Assembly (NCBI GenBank): GCA_964035545.1
Contig: OZ037765.1
Span: forward strand, 9,606,698 to 9,666,697
Origin: Bugula neritina
Taxonomy: Eukaryota; Bryozoa; Gymnolaemata; Cheilostomatida; Bugulidae
Reading direction: 5' to 3'
DNA length: 60,000 bases
Under the pieces are notes generated by a model. It saw only the letters and a program-made list of their open reading frames with translations. It was not told the origin of the DNA and ran no database searches. Made by a program: the position numbers and the translations under genes. This document shows, in pieces, positions 37,381 to 59,946 of this stretch (its first letter is position 1; each line of letters starts with the position of its first letter).

Positions 37381-39257
37381 ATTGGCAAATAACTATACAA
37401 TTTTAGTAGAATATAACCATAGAGACAAATTTTGTGGTTAAATAAGTTGTATTATAACTGTGTATATAAATTTGTGTATCATATGGACATTCTTTGCCTG
37501 TTTGTATTATGTTTGCTGCTAACATACGGGCTAAATCTTATTCCAAGTATGAAGAAATTATCATATCTACTGGGTAGTGTGTGTGAATGCAGATGTATCT
37601 CGGTTTCAATTTTCGTACCAGTTCTTTATTATACTATAGCACCAAATATCATTGTTAATCTTTGTAGAAATCGACTTGACTGTGTTTAAACTACAACTGC
37701 ATATATTTCTTGCGATTTATTCAGAATGGATGGAATATGTTTTATTCTCAGCAATACATATTAGTATCTGATAAACTAGTATATTCTGTATTTGATATAT
37801 TTGTAATATTAGTATTGGTGTCATTATTTCAGACTATAATCAAGTTGTTGCACCTAAAAATGAAATTGCTTGGAATACATAAACTATTTGTAAGTTTTTA
37901 TTCACGCAAAGCATATGAATTGGCTTAAACTCTCATAAGTAATGGTAATAATTCCAATTGGTAAGCATGTACTGATATTTATATCTACATAAATTTTGAT
38001 GGTGCATATGCATTGACTAAACTTCATCAACATTGGCCATCGCTGGACCACAAAAAAAGAGTTTAAAATTGAATAAAGTTGAAATATGTGTTCCAATTTG
38101 ACCAGTGAAACACTGAATGCACTTATTGTTATATAAACCTTCAAATTCTCTAAATAAAAATTATTCCTTTTTGCCTCTAGCTGATCTTTTAGCTAGTTGG
38201 ATTGTGTTTTAAAACATTTATTTCTCAAGAATGTATAAAAAAGCTCCATCACCCAACAAGCTAGGATATAACTTTTCAAAATTAACATTGATTGAACAAT
38301 TGATCATCTCTACATAATGTACATTTTCCATTTTTTAATAATTATTATACTTGCTTTGTTATAAACCAAACACCATTTAAAATTTTGAATATATGGCTAC
38401 CACTGCAGCTCACACCCACTGACTGTTGCAAACATTGAAAGAGTCCACTGGTAATAATTTCCACTTCCTTATGTTTTTCACAAAGAGGATATGCTTTCAG
38501 TCAAATAATGTCTAATGTTTATAGGTCACTTAGTGTATATGCATTTATTTAATACACTTCTAGGTGTAAAAAATGTCTACATATCATTTTCAGTCAACAT
38601 ACTGCAATTATATCTATAGCCACCCTAAAAACTTTTGCTCATGATTAGCTTCTACATATAATACATGCCATTAAGTTTTTATATTGCAGCCAATTTTTTT
38701 TTTTATCACCCAAAATCTATAATTAAGAACATAACATTTTGTATATTTTTTGATCATCTTACTAGTTTTGTTGTAGTACCACAACAATCAGGTTTTAGAA
38801 AAAAAGCTAATTGACAACTGCTATTCAGCCTATAATAATTATTCTCTTTCACTCTTTTCCATATGTGCCTATATAATATAAACTGTAGTTGAAATAGCAT
38901 TAATTTCAAAAACATATCCTGTCTTCTTCTAATCACTCCTAAGTCCTAATGTATATTATTCAGCATTTTTAATTCATTATGAACATCTAAAGATATATAC
39001 GATTTATTTGAGCATAATATGTTATAGACTTTATATAACTATTTGTTCAATGGTTATTTCAATGTTGTTATCACAGTAGCTGTTTTTACAGTTGATAATC
39101 ATTATAAGTTAGAGTTATCTCTACTAATTAAGGAAATAACTCAAGATTGAAAACTAAGAGAACTTTAAAATGATTGATTTTGGGCTTTAAACTAGCGACT
39201 CAGTTATTCAGTTTATTTTTCTTGCACCGCTGTGTAGTTTGAAGAACTGGTGAAGGC
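37381..39257. other. Intergenic sequence between the SREK1-like gene and KRI1
   Basis: Plain AT-rich sequence. The start is the 3' UTR of the SREK1-like gene; AATAAA at 38072-38077 and 38153-38158 are candidate poly(A) signals. Several 60-85 codon frames on both strands lack any recognisable protein character or splice context. The KRI1 promoter should be in the last few hundred bases. Confidence 0.6.
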
Positions 39258-48076
<8,819 letters not shown>

Positions 48077-48133
48077 AGTTGTATTTTGTATTATATACAG
48101 TGTATTTACTTGCGTTTTATTTTGAAATAATAT

Positions 48134-48139
48134 TTTATT
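48134..48139 (-). promoter_or_regulatory. Probable poly(A) signal of RCL1
   Basis: AATAAA on the minus strand lies about 100 bp downstream of the RCL1 stop codon and only 58 bp past the KRI1 stop codon on the other strand. The RCL1 transcript would therefore end within the KRI1 3' untranslated region. Confidence 0.5.
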
Positions 48140-48235
48140 CCAATTCTTGTATGTAATATATGGAATTACAAAAGTTTTCACCAATACAGTCTGAACTATA
48201 TTTAACCTTTGAACCCTGCACATTTAATATAATTA

Positions 48236-51200
48236 TTACAGTATTGTTTTACTGAGATTTGTAAAACCAACTCCCACACAAGTCAATAATATTTTGTCAT
48301 CTCCCAGCTGCAGTTCCTCATCATTGGTCTTAGGTTCTAGCTTGAACATGACTTGAAAGAATTCTCTTATACTCCGTAGAAACTCAATACTACAAAATCA
48401 ATAATATGCAATATGACTAGTTGAATAACAACTACTTCAACCCAAGAGGCTTATCAAACGGCGCCTTTTCTAAAACCATAACAAACTGAAAAACATAAGA
48501 TGGTCTTTATTACTGCACAATTTATTTTTATTACTGCACAATTCAATGGAAAGTAAGAATATTTTTGCCATAATGAAAACTATAGGGGTGTTCCATATTT
48601 ATGTTAGATAACCAATTTTTGAGAAAGTTTATTAAATAATTTTTAAATATAACCCCTAATGATTGATTTTATAGTAGCCCAAAAGAAGTTCCAACTATTT
48701 TGTTGCTTTGACTTTAGGTCCTTATTCCGTATAATATTAAAATGTTAAAATTGGTAGAAATTCATCTCATGAGAGTTATCTATCACAAGCATGGTTAGTG
48801 GATCAGAAAATCTGCAGAATAACCATATTATTATGGCCAAATATAAAAAGTGCTACTTGAACAATTTCAACCAGTGGTACCAGACAGTATAAACACAAAT
48901 TAACGATTGTGCTGAGCAGATGAAAAGTCAACTCTCAACTAAATTTGAACTATAATCAATAGTGTTCTGTTATTAAAATGTTAAACTACCCCATGGAATT
49001 TCCAAGATAGAAAATAATTAATCTGTTTTTTTGGCAAGCAAAAATGTCCAAATTCAGTTTCAGTAATGTATCAAATTTAGAGAAAATACATACGTGTAGG
49101 GGGTAAGTGGTCCAACCTCTAATTTTGAGACATCTGTTTGTCCGAGTACCATCAGCAATGCTGCAAGACTCTGGTTGGTTGAATCTACACAGCCACCCTA
49201 AACAACAAGGCATGAATTCAGGCAAATCATTCAACTGGCTCATGCGGAGAACAGAATTAAAGTTTTGTAAAGCATTGTTAGCAAATAAACATGGATAATA
49301 TTTTTATAATTTCTTACCCTACAAATTTCTTCTAAAAGTAATTGTGCCGCTTCTTTACCAAGATCTTCTGGTATGCTGGGTTTAAAGTCTTTATCATTAG
49401 ATGATTTAGGGTTGGAGCATGTCTCTGCCAAGTATACAGAGCCATTGATAGTTTCAGCCCATAAGGTGATGCCAAATCCGGGTGACCTACACAACAAGCA
49501 AAGAAAATACACGCCTGACTTCCAGCTCTAATTAATATCTATTTAATAGCAAGCCGTGTTTAACAATAGTCAAGTCTAAAACTCACAAAATATGACTAAG
49601 TTCAGTAGCAGCTTCAGTAAATAAACAACTATTTCTAACACTGACTTGCCAGTACGAGCTGGACCAGCGTGGTCTGTGTAAATATAAACATCTGTAAGAA
49701 ACTGATTCAGAACACCTCTAGCCGCATCAACCATTCGGTTTGCCATAACAGGTGAAGTTCGGCAGGCCCAAGCAACACCTCGAATTCTTTTTACCTGCAA
49801 CAGAAAGTATTCTAGACTAACTCATAAATATTTACAAGATATATTCACAAAATATAACATAATATATTCATGAAACATTTAAAATCAATATAGTGATTTT
49901 TCAATTTATATTCTCAGAAACAGAATGTGTTTATTACCTTTCCAGGATCTTGATACTGTACAGGAATTAGTTTAGGTTTTATGGGGCAGCCAAATGTTAC
50001 TTGTCCTCCACCTTCTGGAGCCAGCCCTCGCTTGTTAATCTAAAACCCAACAACTACCCAATGATCCTCCATGAAACACTTTTGAGCATACAATGTGATG
50101 CTGATCACCAACATTAAAGCTAGTTTTGCTTTCGAATAAATCCATTATTAACACAATGATGGAAAAGATGCCAGTACAGTGAACCAAATCAGTTTAACAA
50201 GTCAGAACTAATTTATAGCTGGTCCTGCTTAGCAGACTAACAAAAGCAACATGACCAAAATATTAATAGAACTTAGCCAGGCTTGTAGGAATCGCAAAGT
50301 AGAAATATTGTTACAAGCAGGTGTCCATTAAGTTAGTGTATGACAAATTTTATATATAATATATATTGTGATTACAGAAAAGATAAACTGCAGCAAGAAA
50401 TTAAATAAGAAGTTTGAGAATACCCTGGTGAGATTTAATTGTTTTAATACTGCATATCATTGCTTTGGTCAGTCCAAAATTTTTAAAGTATTTTTACTAT
50501 GACTCACCACAAGATTGATCCTGTCATCATCTCCTAGAAAACGCTTCAACACAGGGAATGTTGAGAATTTTATAGCATCAACCTAAAATCATTAATCGAT
50601 CCTAATTAAATTCTCTTACTGATATTCACATGAATTAGGAAGGAACTAAAGCTACATAGCACACATTACAAAATAACGTGGTAGTTCACAATTTTTTTTC
50701 TCTATTCCATATATTACTAAACGTAGACAATGGACAATTGGAAATATAATTTGCACAGTTTTGAAATTTCAGTCATCAATTTTGATATCAAAAGCTCACA
50801 GACCTATTTCAGCAAAATTTCAGATTTCAAAATTTTAAAATAGTCTGAGTAAAACCTGGTTGATAACATTGCAGATGCAGTAAAAACTTGCTAGTGCTAA
50901 TTAGAATTGAACTTACAAACTTTTCTTTTAAAGTTTAAAAGATTGTGTTATAAATTTCGCAACTCGAATACTATTTAAACTTTTACATCCTTAGCTGAAT
51001 AACAAACAGCTACATTTTGAAGTTCAAATATGAAAGTCTTTTAGAACAGTATTTAGATATAATATAATGATATTTCAATAAAAAGTTGGGGCTAAAATCA
51101 TATACAACGCAAATTGAAAGTAGTATGCATAACTGTACTGAAAAATAAATGCTTTGATACGCAATTAGAATAAGAAGAATAGCAAGTGCTGAGCTATCTT

Positions 51201-52406
51201 TGGTTTGACACAAGATACAGAGTATCTCAACAAACTTTTTGTAACAGCTTCAACAAATAATTGAGTTAAATACAAGTACTAACTGATGGATCATTGGACT
51301 CAGATGTGACCCCCCTCAAAGTTGCTGTGATAGACTTCTTACAAAATGGAGCCAAACACACCAGCATTTCCAAATAATAACCGATTCCTCTTTGTACACT
51401 ACAATCATGCTCAATCTCTCCACCATGCAAGATACCAGGTTGGTAATACAGTGATGTTCCTATAAAAGTCAAAGAGCACACATTATCTTACAGCTGTAAC
51501 TTGACAATTCAGCTTGAAACCTATGAATAGCTGCAAATTAAATTTAAAAACCAAGAAGTTAACAGGCTTACTGCTTGAATGTACACTTTGGAGTAAATAC
51601 TTTACCTGTGGCATTTATTTCAATTACACTTCCATTTGTCAATTTGTCTAACAGTCGCAAAAAACTTGCTTCAAATTCTAAAACAAATGATAAATGTTGT
51701 TGGCAGGAAACACAAATAAGATAAAAAAGAATAACTTGCATAGTCTTAGGCCCTAGTGAAAATAGCAATGCCTCCAATGACTTTGATACTTAATGGCAAT
51801 ACCAAACAGCAATATTGCTTCATAAATCCAGAAGACGATTCAGCACGGAGTTAATTCTAGTGCTTTAAACCACAGAAAGACCAAAAATATTGATTTTAGC
51901 ACATCTACGCTAATAATCATAACTAATGATAATGAAATGAGAGAATAAGCAATGTTCCCAATGCTACACTTCGTTGATTTCTATAATCTTCTGTTGAATA
52001 TTCGTGCTCAAACAATTATTATTTTCTTTATTAATATTTGCTTAACGTATGATTGATATTATGCATTTCCTAGAATTAAAAATTAATATATTATACTTTT
52101 GAAACATCCCCTATGTATTTGCTGAAAAATAGTTTTCTTGCAAAGTATTTGTAGTATAAAAAAATTGAATTATAGTTGAAATGTAAAAACTCAAGTTAAT
52201 AATAATTTATTTCAACTTTTGAAGGAATATCAATAGAATAAATATCTAAAAATATCCAGCTAATAAATACCTCGTAAACCAGGTTCATCTGCCTTCACTC
52301 TAATATTTTTTATTTTTATAGTAGTTCTGCTCAGTGTGGCAAGAACTAGTCTGAGGCGAAAATAGCTACTGCCTTCAAATACCTTGCTGTTGGAACTACC
52401 AGTCAT
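48236..52406 (-). CDS. RCL1: RNA 3'-terminal phosphate cyclase-like protein
   Basis: Nine coding exons in transcript order: 52406-52271, 51677-51606, 51459-51284, 50582-50508, 50039-49938, 49794-49646, 49486-49318, 49197-49094, 48389-48236. They total 1,137 nt, 378 aa (human 373), in consistent phase. Family stretches are FEASFLRLLDKLTNGS (about 47-62), SLYYQPGILHGGEIEHDCSV, RGIGYYLEMLVCLAPF, LAPEGGGQVTFGCP, IRGVAWACRTSPVMANRMVD, DVYIYTDHAG, SPGFGITLWAET, GGCVDSTNQSL (about 294-304) and the end VGVGFTNLSKT. Rcl1 is a U3 small-subunit processome component that partners the GTPase Bms1 in early pre-rRNA processing. As expected for Rcl1 and unlike true RtcA cyclases, the region that holds the catalytic histidine reads GGCVDSTNQ with no histidine. 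A short 5' UTR intron (acceptor near 52442, donor near 52509) is possible. Confidence 0.96.
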
Positions 52407-52509
52407 TGTGATTATGATTATAATTGTAAAGTTCTGTATAATCTACAACAGAAAATTGCACAGTATTATATCATGAGATACCAAAATCTAATACGTATAT
52501 AATACAAAC

Positions 52510-54978
52510 CTTCATCACACTGAACAAATAGGTTCAGCCAAACGAAGAAAAATTAATTTTTTGAACAGAGAATATAAACACCCACATAGAAAATTTTAGA
52601 ATAACGGTGAATGAAAAACAGTATTCCTAGACACTTCGAGGAACAGGTATAAACGCAGGGATTGGAATTACTATAAACTGTTGAAATTAAAACTAGTACT
52701 AAAAGATAGATCAGGCAATAGGATACCATGTGTTACTAAAACAAGTAAAGTAAGCAAATGTGCATTATCAGAAAAATGCTTAAAAATCACAAAAAAATAT
52801 CAACTGGTAAACAATAAAAACAAAAGATATTTCAGTGCCAGTTAAAGGCAACTAGAAAACAGTTTCTCTTGACATATTATGTTGATAAAATATTGGAATA
52901 AAAGGTTAAACATGAAGCACTGTGGGGCATGCTATTTGAATTGGTGAATTGGTAAAAAAGGAAGCGAAAAATAATAAATCACAAATTAAAAACAGGTTAT
53001 AGTCTTGGTTGCCCAAAGGCATCCATTATCTATTAATTTAATTTTAAGTTTTATTTCAGTGTTGGTTCAGTGGAACTGGATGAGTTTCACGCCGAGCTGT
53101 TACTGCGACGTCAAATTACGCTCTCTGAATCAGAACGTTCAAAGCTGAACATAAATACTAGATCTCAAAGGACATATTTTTAAACTGGAATAGCTAAATT
53201 TACCAAACAGCACAATTATCTCAATCCATATGAACACTGATCACTGAATTCAAAGATATCAGTTCAATGCTTATGCGTTACTAACTGTGGAGTTATCTCC
53301 TACAGAGAACATAAATAACTAGTTGAGTTCACTGAGCTGGAAAAGATATAATATTATTGAGTTCATTGGTTGAGTCATTTCACCATGACCATGCATAAAC
53401 CTGTTTCTTGAAAGCCTTAGAATAGCGATGATTTATTACACCGCCCCTAATATTCTCTTAAGATTAATGGAACACAGAGCAACTAAATTCTGAAGCAACT
53501 CGTAGTCACACTGTCACAGTGACAGTGAGCATTTTACATTGACTTTGAGTTTGACATTCACATTGAGTTTGACATTGTGATTGTCTTTTTGATTGCCTTG
53601 CAATCACCCACAAAAAATTATTATGACCAAAATGTTAAAATGATTATGGTGATTGATTCTTATATTTAAGTTTGAAACCTGGAACCCTTAGGCTTATCAC
53701 AGAATGAGAATCAGAATGACAATGACAGTCACAATGACAATGACTATGAGTATGACTATTACTACGAGTATGACTGTAACAAAGTGAAAGTGACAATGAC
53801 AATCATGAATCATTATCATGATAATCAATGTGACAATCACAATGACAATCAGTATCACAATGAGATTGAGTATAACAAATTGAAATACTAATACTAATAG
53901 TGATTTGAAATACAATCACAATCACAATGACAATGTGAACTGTCAATTGAAGTTACTGTAGCACTGGCTGACATTAGATTACTCATTAGCCAATAGCCTT
54001 TCTTAAGTCTTAGGCTTGGCCTAAGGATTATCATTATTGTTATGATCATCGTAATGATTATGATTATCAATATAAAAGTCATCAATCATCATGATCATGA
54101 CTATCACTATGACTATGCCCTATGGCTTTGGTCTATGGACATGGCTATTAGTATTACTATTAGTATAAGTATTACTGATTACTATTAGTATTACTATTAA
54201 ATTTAATATATTTCTGCTACTTGAATGCTTATGATAACTCCTTATGTCTTTATCTTATGCTTTTTGCCATTACTATTAGTATTATACTTAGTTATACCTA
54301 TTACTTATTAGTTATTTTATTACTATTGCTATTAGTTATTAGTTATTAACCCCATGGCTTATAGTTATGTTTATACTATAGACATTACATTTACTTATAC
54401 TTATAGTTGTATACTATATACATAATTGATGTTATTACAGGATTACTTATAGTTGAACTTAATCTAAATATTTAGTACATGTGATACTAATAGTTTTGTT
54501 ACTGGATCATATATTTATTGTTATAGTCATAGTGATTGTGTTGTACCTATAGCTATAATTATCACTTATTGTCTCATTAGTCATTATTTATTAGTCTTAG
54601 TTATTTCATTTACTTTTTACTATTAGTAATATTTATTATTAATACTGTATCACTGTTAGTATTAGTATAGCTGTAAGATAAGGTACTACTAGCGCTCTAA
54701 CTAATAAATTTAGTATTATATTTACTTTTAGTTCTCCTATGAAAAATATCTAAAATCTTAAACATTTATATCTAATACTATATTTATTTATTAATAATAT
54801 CAAATTGAATAACACAATCTTTGAACCTTCATAGAGGTAATCAAGTGAGAACTGTTATTTGTGAGAATCAACTGGACGTATGTCATTGTAATTTTTTGCT
54901 TATATTTTTATTTAGTACCACTGATTCTGTCAAATTAAAAAAGACTGTTTAGTTGTGATTACTCAAACTAGTCTCAAT
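52510..54978. other. Intergenic region between divergent RCL1 and FIS1
   Basis: No gene is visible. The 53690-53940 part is a degenerate ACAATG/ATGACA hexanucleotide-like tract; the 54000-54700 part is TATTACTATTAG-like low-complexity sequence. A 30-bp match near 53334 (GAGCTGGAAAAGA...ATATTATTGAGTT) to 1833 hints at an old shared repeat. Promoters of both genes should be here but no motif is diagnostic. Confidence 0.6.
53690..54700. repeat. Degenerate short-period low-complexity tract
   Basis: The first part alternates ACAATGACA, ATGACT and TATGAGT words, giving IVIVIV-type frames on the minus strand. The second part is built from TATTACTATTAGTATTA words. Similar word composition occurs at about 4200-4800 and 31140-31800. 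There is no exact tandem unit. Confidence 0.7.
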
Positions 54979-57429
54979 ATGGCAGCCATGGTTTTAGATG
55001 AGATATGTTCCCCTTCAGATTTAAAAGTAAGTGAAATTTAATATATAAAGATAGCAAAACTATAATTGGTGTTCTCTATAAAGTTCTCAAATAGCTCTTC
55101 ACCATTTAGCTTCACTGAACAATTTTCTATAGTACAGTTAGTTGTAGGCTGGTTGGCTGGTGCGTCTGCAATACTAATATCAAATTTACACCAATTACTG
55201 CTATACAATGGCAAAATTTGACTAATTATCAGAAACGAAACGTATTAGGTTTGCAATGCTTTGAAATACGGGTAGTTTTATTTAGCTTCCTTAGCAATAT
55301 ACAGATCTACTTATCATAAAATAAATTCGATGACATAGTAGGGTGAAGCTGTTTAATAAATGCCTTATACACAAATGAATGAAACCTTATTAGGTATCTG
55401 TGTCCCCCTATATTTGTTCTTTTCAATGGTTTTGCTTCTAGAGTTTGTTGAGAAATTAGTATTAGTCAGTTCAATAATATGAAAAGTGCTTGGTTGCCTA
55501 AACATTGTGAGTGCTAACATAACTTATAAATTCCTGGCTATTAAAAAGTTGACAACAAGCTAAAAATATTAGTCTGAGTTGAAAGTTTGTTGTCAGGAGA
55601 AGTTTTGAATGCTTGGTGAATTTTATGTAAAATCATCTTATAATACAGTTATTCAATTTTCTTTGTGATATATAGGCATATCTTTTTTTAAATCGGTAAC
55701 ACATGGCATGGAATTAATAGAAATAATCATAGGAAAAAATAGATAAAGCGTTTGCTAAAAGGTCCAATTAGTTTAATGTTGGATGCTCAGCTTTAATAGT
55801 GCAAAAATGTATGTTTTTTTGGTAAGTTTGTTTTGCTGAGTTTTAGTCAATTGTTTTTTGTTGTTGTGTAATGTATATTAACGTTAAATTATTGATAAAA
55901 TTTTAAAATAATAAACAGCTGATCACATTTTTTTCTGAATTGATTTTGTTTTAGAATTGTGAAACTCGGTACTATACTGCACTGGCGCAAAAATGCCTGA
56001 CGGATAATATTCAGTTCCAATATGCGTGGTGCTTGGTACGGACATCAAATCAACACAAACTTAAAGAAGGTGCTGGTTTATTGCAAGGTAAAGCAAGAGC
56101 AAATTGCAATAGGATAAACAATAATGTTTTGATTAGATTTGACTACCTTAGTGTAAAATATTCGAAAAGCATAAACAAATTTTCAAGAAGACAAAAGCTG
56201 GTCGAGTTACAACTTCATAAACATACTGTGTTAATGAGCTTCATATTGTATAATGTCAGCAATTTTTTCGTTTTTTGATGTTAGTGACCATAATACTCTA
56301 GATATATATAAACTGAAGTTGTAAATAGATGACATAATTTCCTATAGTTTATTTGTTCTCTTCATTTGCCTGCCTTTCTTTAGATTTGTTTCGAAAGTCA
56401 AGAGATGATGCTGAAAAAAGAGATTATCTGTACTATATGGTGGTTGCACACGCAAAGCTGAAGGTGTGTTAAATTTGTGAAAAAATTATATAATTGTGTG
56501 CAATGAAGCACCAATATAACATATATAATACATGATGTCTTTGCACTGCCTTTTTATACTTGATTTATGTCTCTTGGATTGAAGTGTTAGTTAAACATGC
56601 AGATTCTGAATACCTGTGTTCAATATTAGACATCTTCTAAACAAACCAGCTCATACTTCTAATGTAACTACATTTATTAAAATGTGCGGCTACCATGTGT
56701 AAGTCAGATAATACTAATGAGTGTAAGTATAGTATATGCATAAAGCTCAAACCGTATTATTGTTATGTAAACAGTCATCAGCTCGTAATTATTTTATATA
56801 CCAAAAGAAGACTGACACCAAATTACTGTTTGGTTTAGTTATTGAGTAAACTTTTACACCATAATCTCCAACTATACCCACGTAATGTTTTTATAAATTT
56901 TGCCGAAATGATTATTGACCTGTGAATTTGGAGAGCAACTTGGGAATATTGGTTGTCGTTGGTTTATCAAGATGAGCTGATTTTTAAAAAAAAAATTCAA
57001 TTTTTTACTCTGAATTTTTATGGTAAATTTTTGCAGGAGTATGAAATAGCAATAAAGTATATTGACGGTATTCTGAAAGTTCAGCCTACGAACCATCAGG
57101 TTTTAGATTTAAAAGCAGAGATCAATAAGAGAATGAAAAGAGGTATGTTGTTTTTATCTCTTATTTTTTCTCTGCCTTTCTAGCCGTGTTATTCGTTGAT
57201 AATTACACCTGCCTGTCTATTTTGAAAATATGTCAAATAAATAAAAAACTTTAGCAATTGGTTTTGGCTTAGCATTTTTCTAATGTAACTTTGAAAAAGT
57301 TTTTTCTTTGACATCTCTGTTGGTTTTGTAGATGGAATGGTCGGGCTTGCAGTAGCAGGTGGTGCTGCTGCTGTTGTGGGTGCTGGGCTGGCAGCGCTCA
57401 TTGGAGTTGCAATAGCTAAAAGCAAATAG
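54979..57429 (+). CDS. FIS1: Mitochondrial fission 1 protein
   Basis: Five coding exons: 54979-55026, 55955-56087, 56384-56463, 57037-57142, 57332-57429. They total 465 nt, 154 aa (human 152), in consistent phase. Visible conserved stretches are FQYAWCLVRTS, EGAGLLQDLFRKS, EKRDYLYYMVVAHAKLKEYE, AIKYIDGILKVQPTNHQV, and the C-terminal DGMVGLAVAGG. Residues about 124-151 form a glycine- and alanine-rich membrane anchor, followed by the short basic end KSK typical of tail-anchored outer mitochondrial membrane proteins. The two TPR-like repeats of the cytosolic part are intact. Fis1 recruits fission and mitophagy factors. A second in-frame ATG at 54988 is possible; both give an N-terminal arm of nearly normal length. 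Confidence 0.96.
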
Positions 57430-58339
57430 ATCCTAAATACAATGTTTCTTTTGTTAAAAAAGTCAAATTATTATCTTGTGGGTCTGTAAATATATATAAT
57501 TATGCTGACCTCTTTTGCGGTTCTAATTACTGTCATAATTAACTTAATAATTAAATTATATCACTATTGGTATCTTTCAGCTTAGCTAGGTTTTGTAAAG
57601 ATGTTATTTTTTCTTCATCTCTAAATAAATATTTTTATTGTACTATTTGTGTTTTTCTCTGAGGTATTTTCCACTCATAAAGCGTTTAATGTTATTTGTG
57701 TGTAGTATTATTATAATTAGAAACAGCTCTATTTGGGTTTCATATTCTATAGGTATTTAGTACAAGTAACTCTCTCAGTGCCATTCAAAATACACGATTG
57801 TGTCTATTAGCTGTGCTATTGGAGTAACAACAATTATGTAGTCAACAATTTATATGAAGATCATTGAGGTGATTAATTGTCTTAGCAGAATCTAAAGTCT
57901 GTATGTCAGGTGCTAGAAAAGATTTGTAAAGTATAAATGAGATGTCCGGTAACCACAAACTACAATACTTTTTAAGATTTCAATAAATTTACCTCGCATA
58001 ATATATTAATATAACTACTTAGTCTTGACACAATGGTCATTTTATAACTAGAATATAAAATGAAAGCATCTTTCATCCTAACGTGTTTCAAGCAAGTTTT
58101 GAGATGTACAGGCAGCTTTTATTTACATTTAATGTGGACAGTGCAGTGCCCAAATGCTACACTCGCACACATACAACTCGATCTGTGTATTGCAGCTGAT
58201 TCGGGGGTTGTACCCTCATCAACACATGACTCGCCTTCCCAATCGAAAAAACTTATGTTTGTACTGAAGCATATTTGAATCTCTAGCCATGGTTAGAGTG
58301 CTGCAATCGCGGAATGTCATTTATGAGCATTATTTTACC
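57430..58339. other. FIS1 3' UTR and intergenic sequence
   Basis: AATAAA at 57624-57629 is the likely FIS1 poly(A) signal. The rest is AT-rich. A 72-codon frame (58060-58278) has no recognisable features. Nothing else is supported. Confidence 0.6.
57624..57629 (+). promoter_or_regulatory. Probable poly(A) signal of FIS1
   Basis: AATAAA lies 195 bp after the FIS1 stop codon, followed by a T-rich and GTGTTTTTC stretch resembling a downstream element. Confidence 0.5.
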
Positions 58340-58709
58340 CCACTGTACACACGCACTGCTCACACATTGCTCACACACGCACACTGCATACGCACGCGCG
58401 CACACGCACACACACACTGCACACACACACACACTACACACACACACACTGCACACACACACACACACACACACTGCACACGCACTGCACACACACTGCA
58501 CACACACACTGCACACACACACACACACACACTGCACACGCACTGCACACACACACTGCACACACACTGCACACACACACACACTGCACACACACACACA
58601 CACTGCACACACACACACTGCACACACACACACTGCGCGCACACACACACACACTGCACACACACACTGCACACACACACACACACTGCACACACACACA
58701 CACTGCACA

Positions 58710-58740
<31 letters not shown>

Positions 58741-58884
58741 TGCACACACACACTGCACACACACACTGCACACACACACTGCACACACACACACACACAC
58801 TGCACACACACACACTGCACACACACACACACACACACACTGCACACACACACACACACACTGCACACACACACACACTGCACA

Positions 58885-58925
<41 letters not shown>

Positions 58926-58936
58926 CACACACACTG

Positions 58937-58967
<31 letters not shown>

Positions 58968-59036
58968 CACACACACTGCACACACACACTGCGCACACAC
59001 ACACTGCGCACACACATACTGCGCACACACACTGCA
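58340..59036. repeat. Compound (CA)n / CTGCA minisatellite
   Basis: About 700 bp of CA dinucleotide runs of varying length separated by single CTG steps, so the effective unit is (CA)nCTGCA. Many spacings recur, giving higher-order repeats such as the two blocks around 58700-58740 and 58880-58920 that share a CATACACA interruption. TGCGCA variants cluster at the right end. Neither stop codons nor coding constraint exist here, so long frames stay open on both strands. Confidence 0.95.
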
Positions 59037-59739
59037 TGTATATAATAGTATGTGCATGCTTATATTGTGTAACAGCTATATTTTTCATTAAATTGCTCAA
59101 CAAATGCAATGCATATTATATATTAGGTACATAAGGTAGTAAAATATTTTTTGTGCTGAGTTACCAAACTAAACTATTGTTTCAAGTGCAGTTATTTAAT
59201 TTTACTAAATGCACAAAGAACATTTATTTGAGTTTTCCTGGCATATATAAGAAGAAGTTTTGCATGTTCCCAATTTATTGAACTAAATTGAAACAATTTT
59301 AATACCCCAAATCTTGCTATTTTATTGATGTGTTTAAAACCCATACAGGCAATAAAGAAATTTTTGCTTACACCAGAATTGTTGATATAATTAATTATAT
59401 GTTTATCATCTTGTTATAGGGGTAAACTAAAAGCCTAACTTGTAGTTATACAGTTTAAAAATAGTATGTTTTAAGGAGTTTGAAAACAATGAAACATTTT
59501 AATAAAAAGGCTTTGTTTAACACAATTTATATAATATTAGGTGCTTGATGCCAAGTTGTTCAATGATATTAATGCATAATACATTTTGCACAGCCCATAA
59601 AAGGCACATTTTATAATAGGTGGTCGAGCTCAAGTAGTATTGACATAATATTATTCTACATTTTACAAGCAAATGAAACAGGCAATAGTGTTATTTTAAT
59701 AGAAAGACAACTCCAACCTGCAACTTGATGGTAATCAAT
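59037..59739. other. Intergenic AT-rich sequence
   Basis: No gene, repeat or RNA is visible on either strand. Confidence 0.5.
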
Positions 59740-59946
59740 AGACCTAGCGCGAAGTTGATTTGCTACGCCTTTCGTCGACCTATTTACCCCACATTTCGTT
59801 GGATAACGCTTCAATTAAACGCAATTTCGTTTGTGATAGCGATTATATTTAATAATAAATTATTTGTGGCGGATTAAAAGTAAAACCGTGAATAAACCTA
59901 AACTAAAAGCCAAGTTATGGAATATTCTCTGTAACTTTGGATAAAT
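59740..59946 (+). promoter_or_regulatory. CpG-richer patch and possible 5' exon of a gene beyond the right edge
   Basis: Around 59745-59865 about ten CpGs occur in some 115 bp, which stands out in this CpG-poor window. Downstream, a consensus donor AAAT|gtaagt sits at 59946/59947. An ATG at 59915 is followed by a stop within five codons. A plus-strand non-coding first exon is therefore plausible, but nothing downstream is available to test it. Confidence 0.3.

Noticed and set aside
48500-48545. Duplicated TTTATTACTGCACAATT as another MITE end
   Set aside because: It is a short local duplication with no partner terminus at the right distance.
53697-54085. Minus-strand frames rich in I, V and T
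   Set aside because: They come from the degenerate ATGACA-type tract and have no start context or splice structure.
58283-59134. Very long open frames (200-281 codons) on both strands in the CA array
   Set aside because: The repeat contains no stop words in most frames, so they stay open by composition. The peptides are HTHTHT or VCVCVC only.
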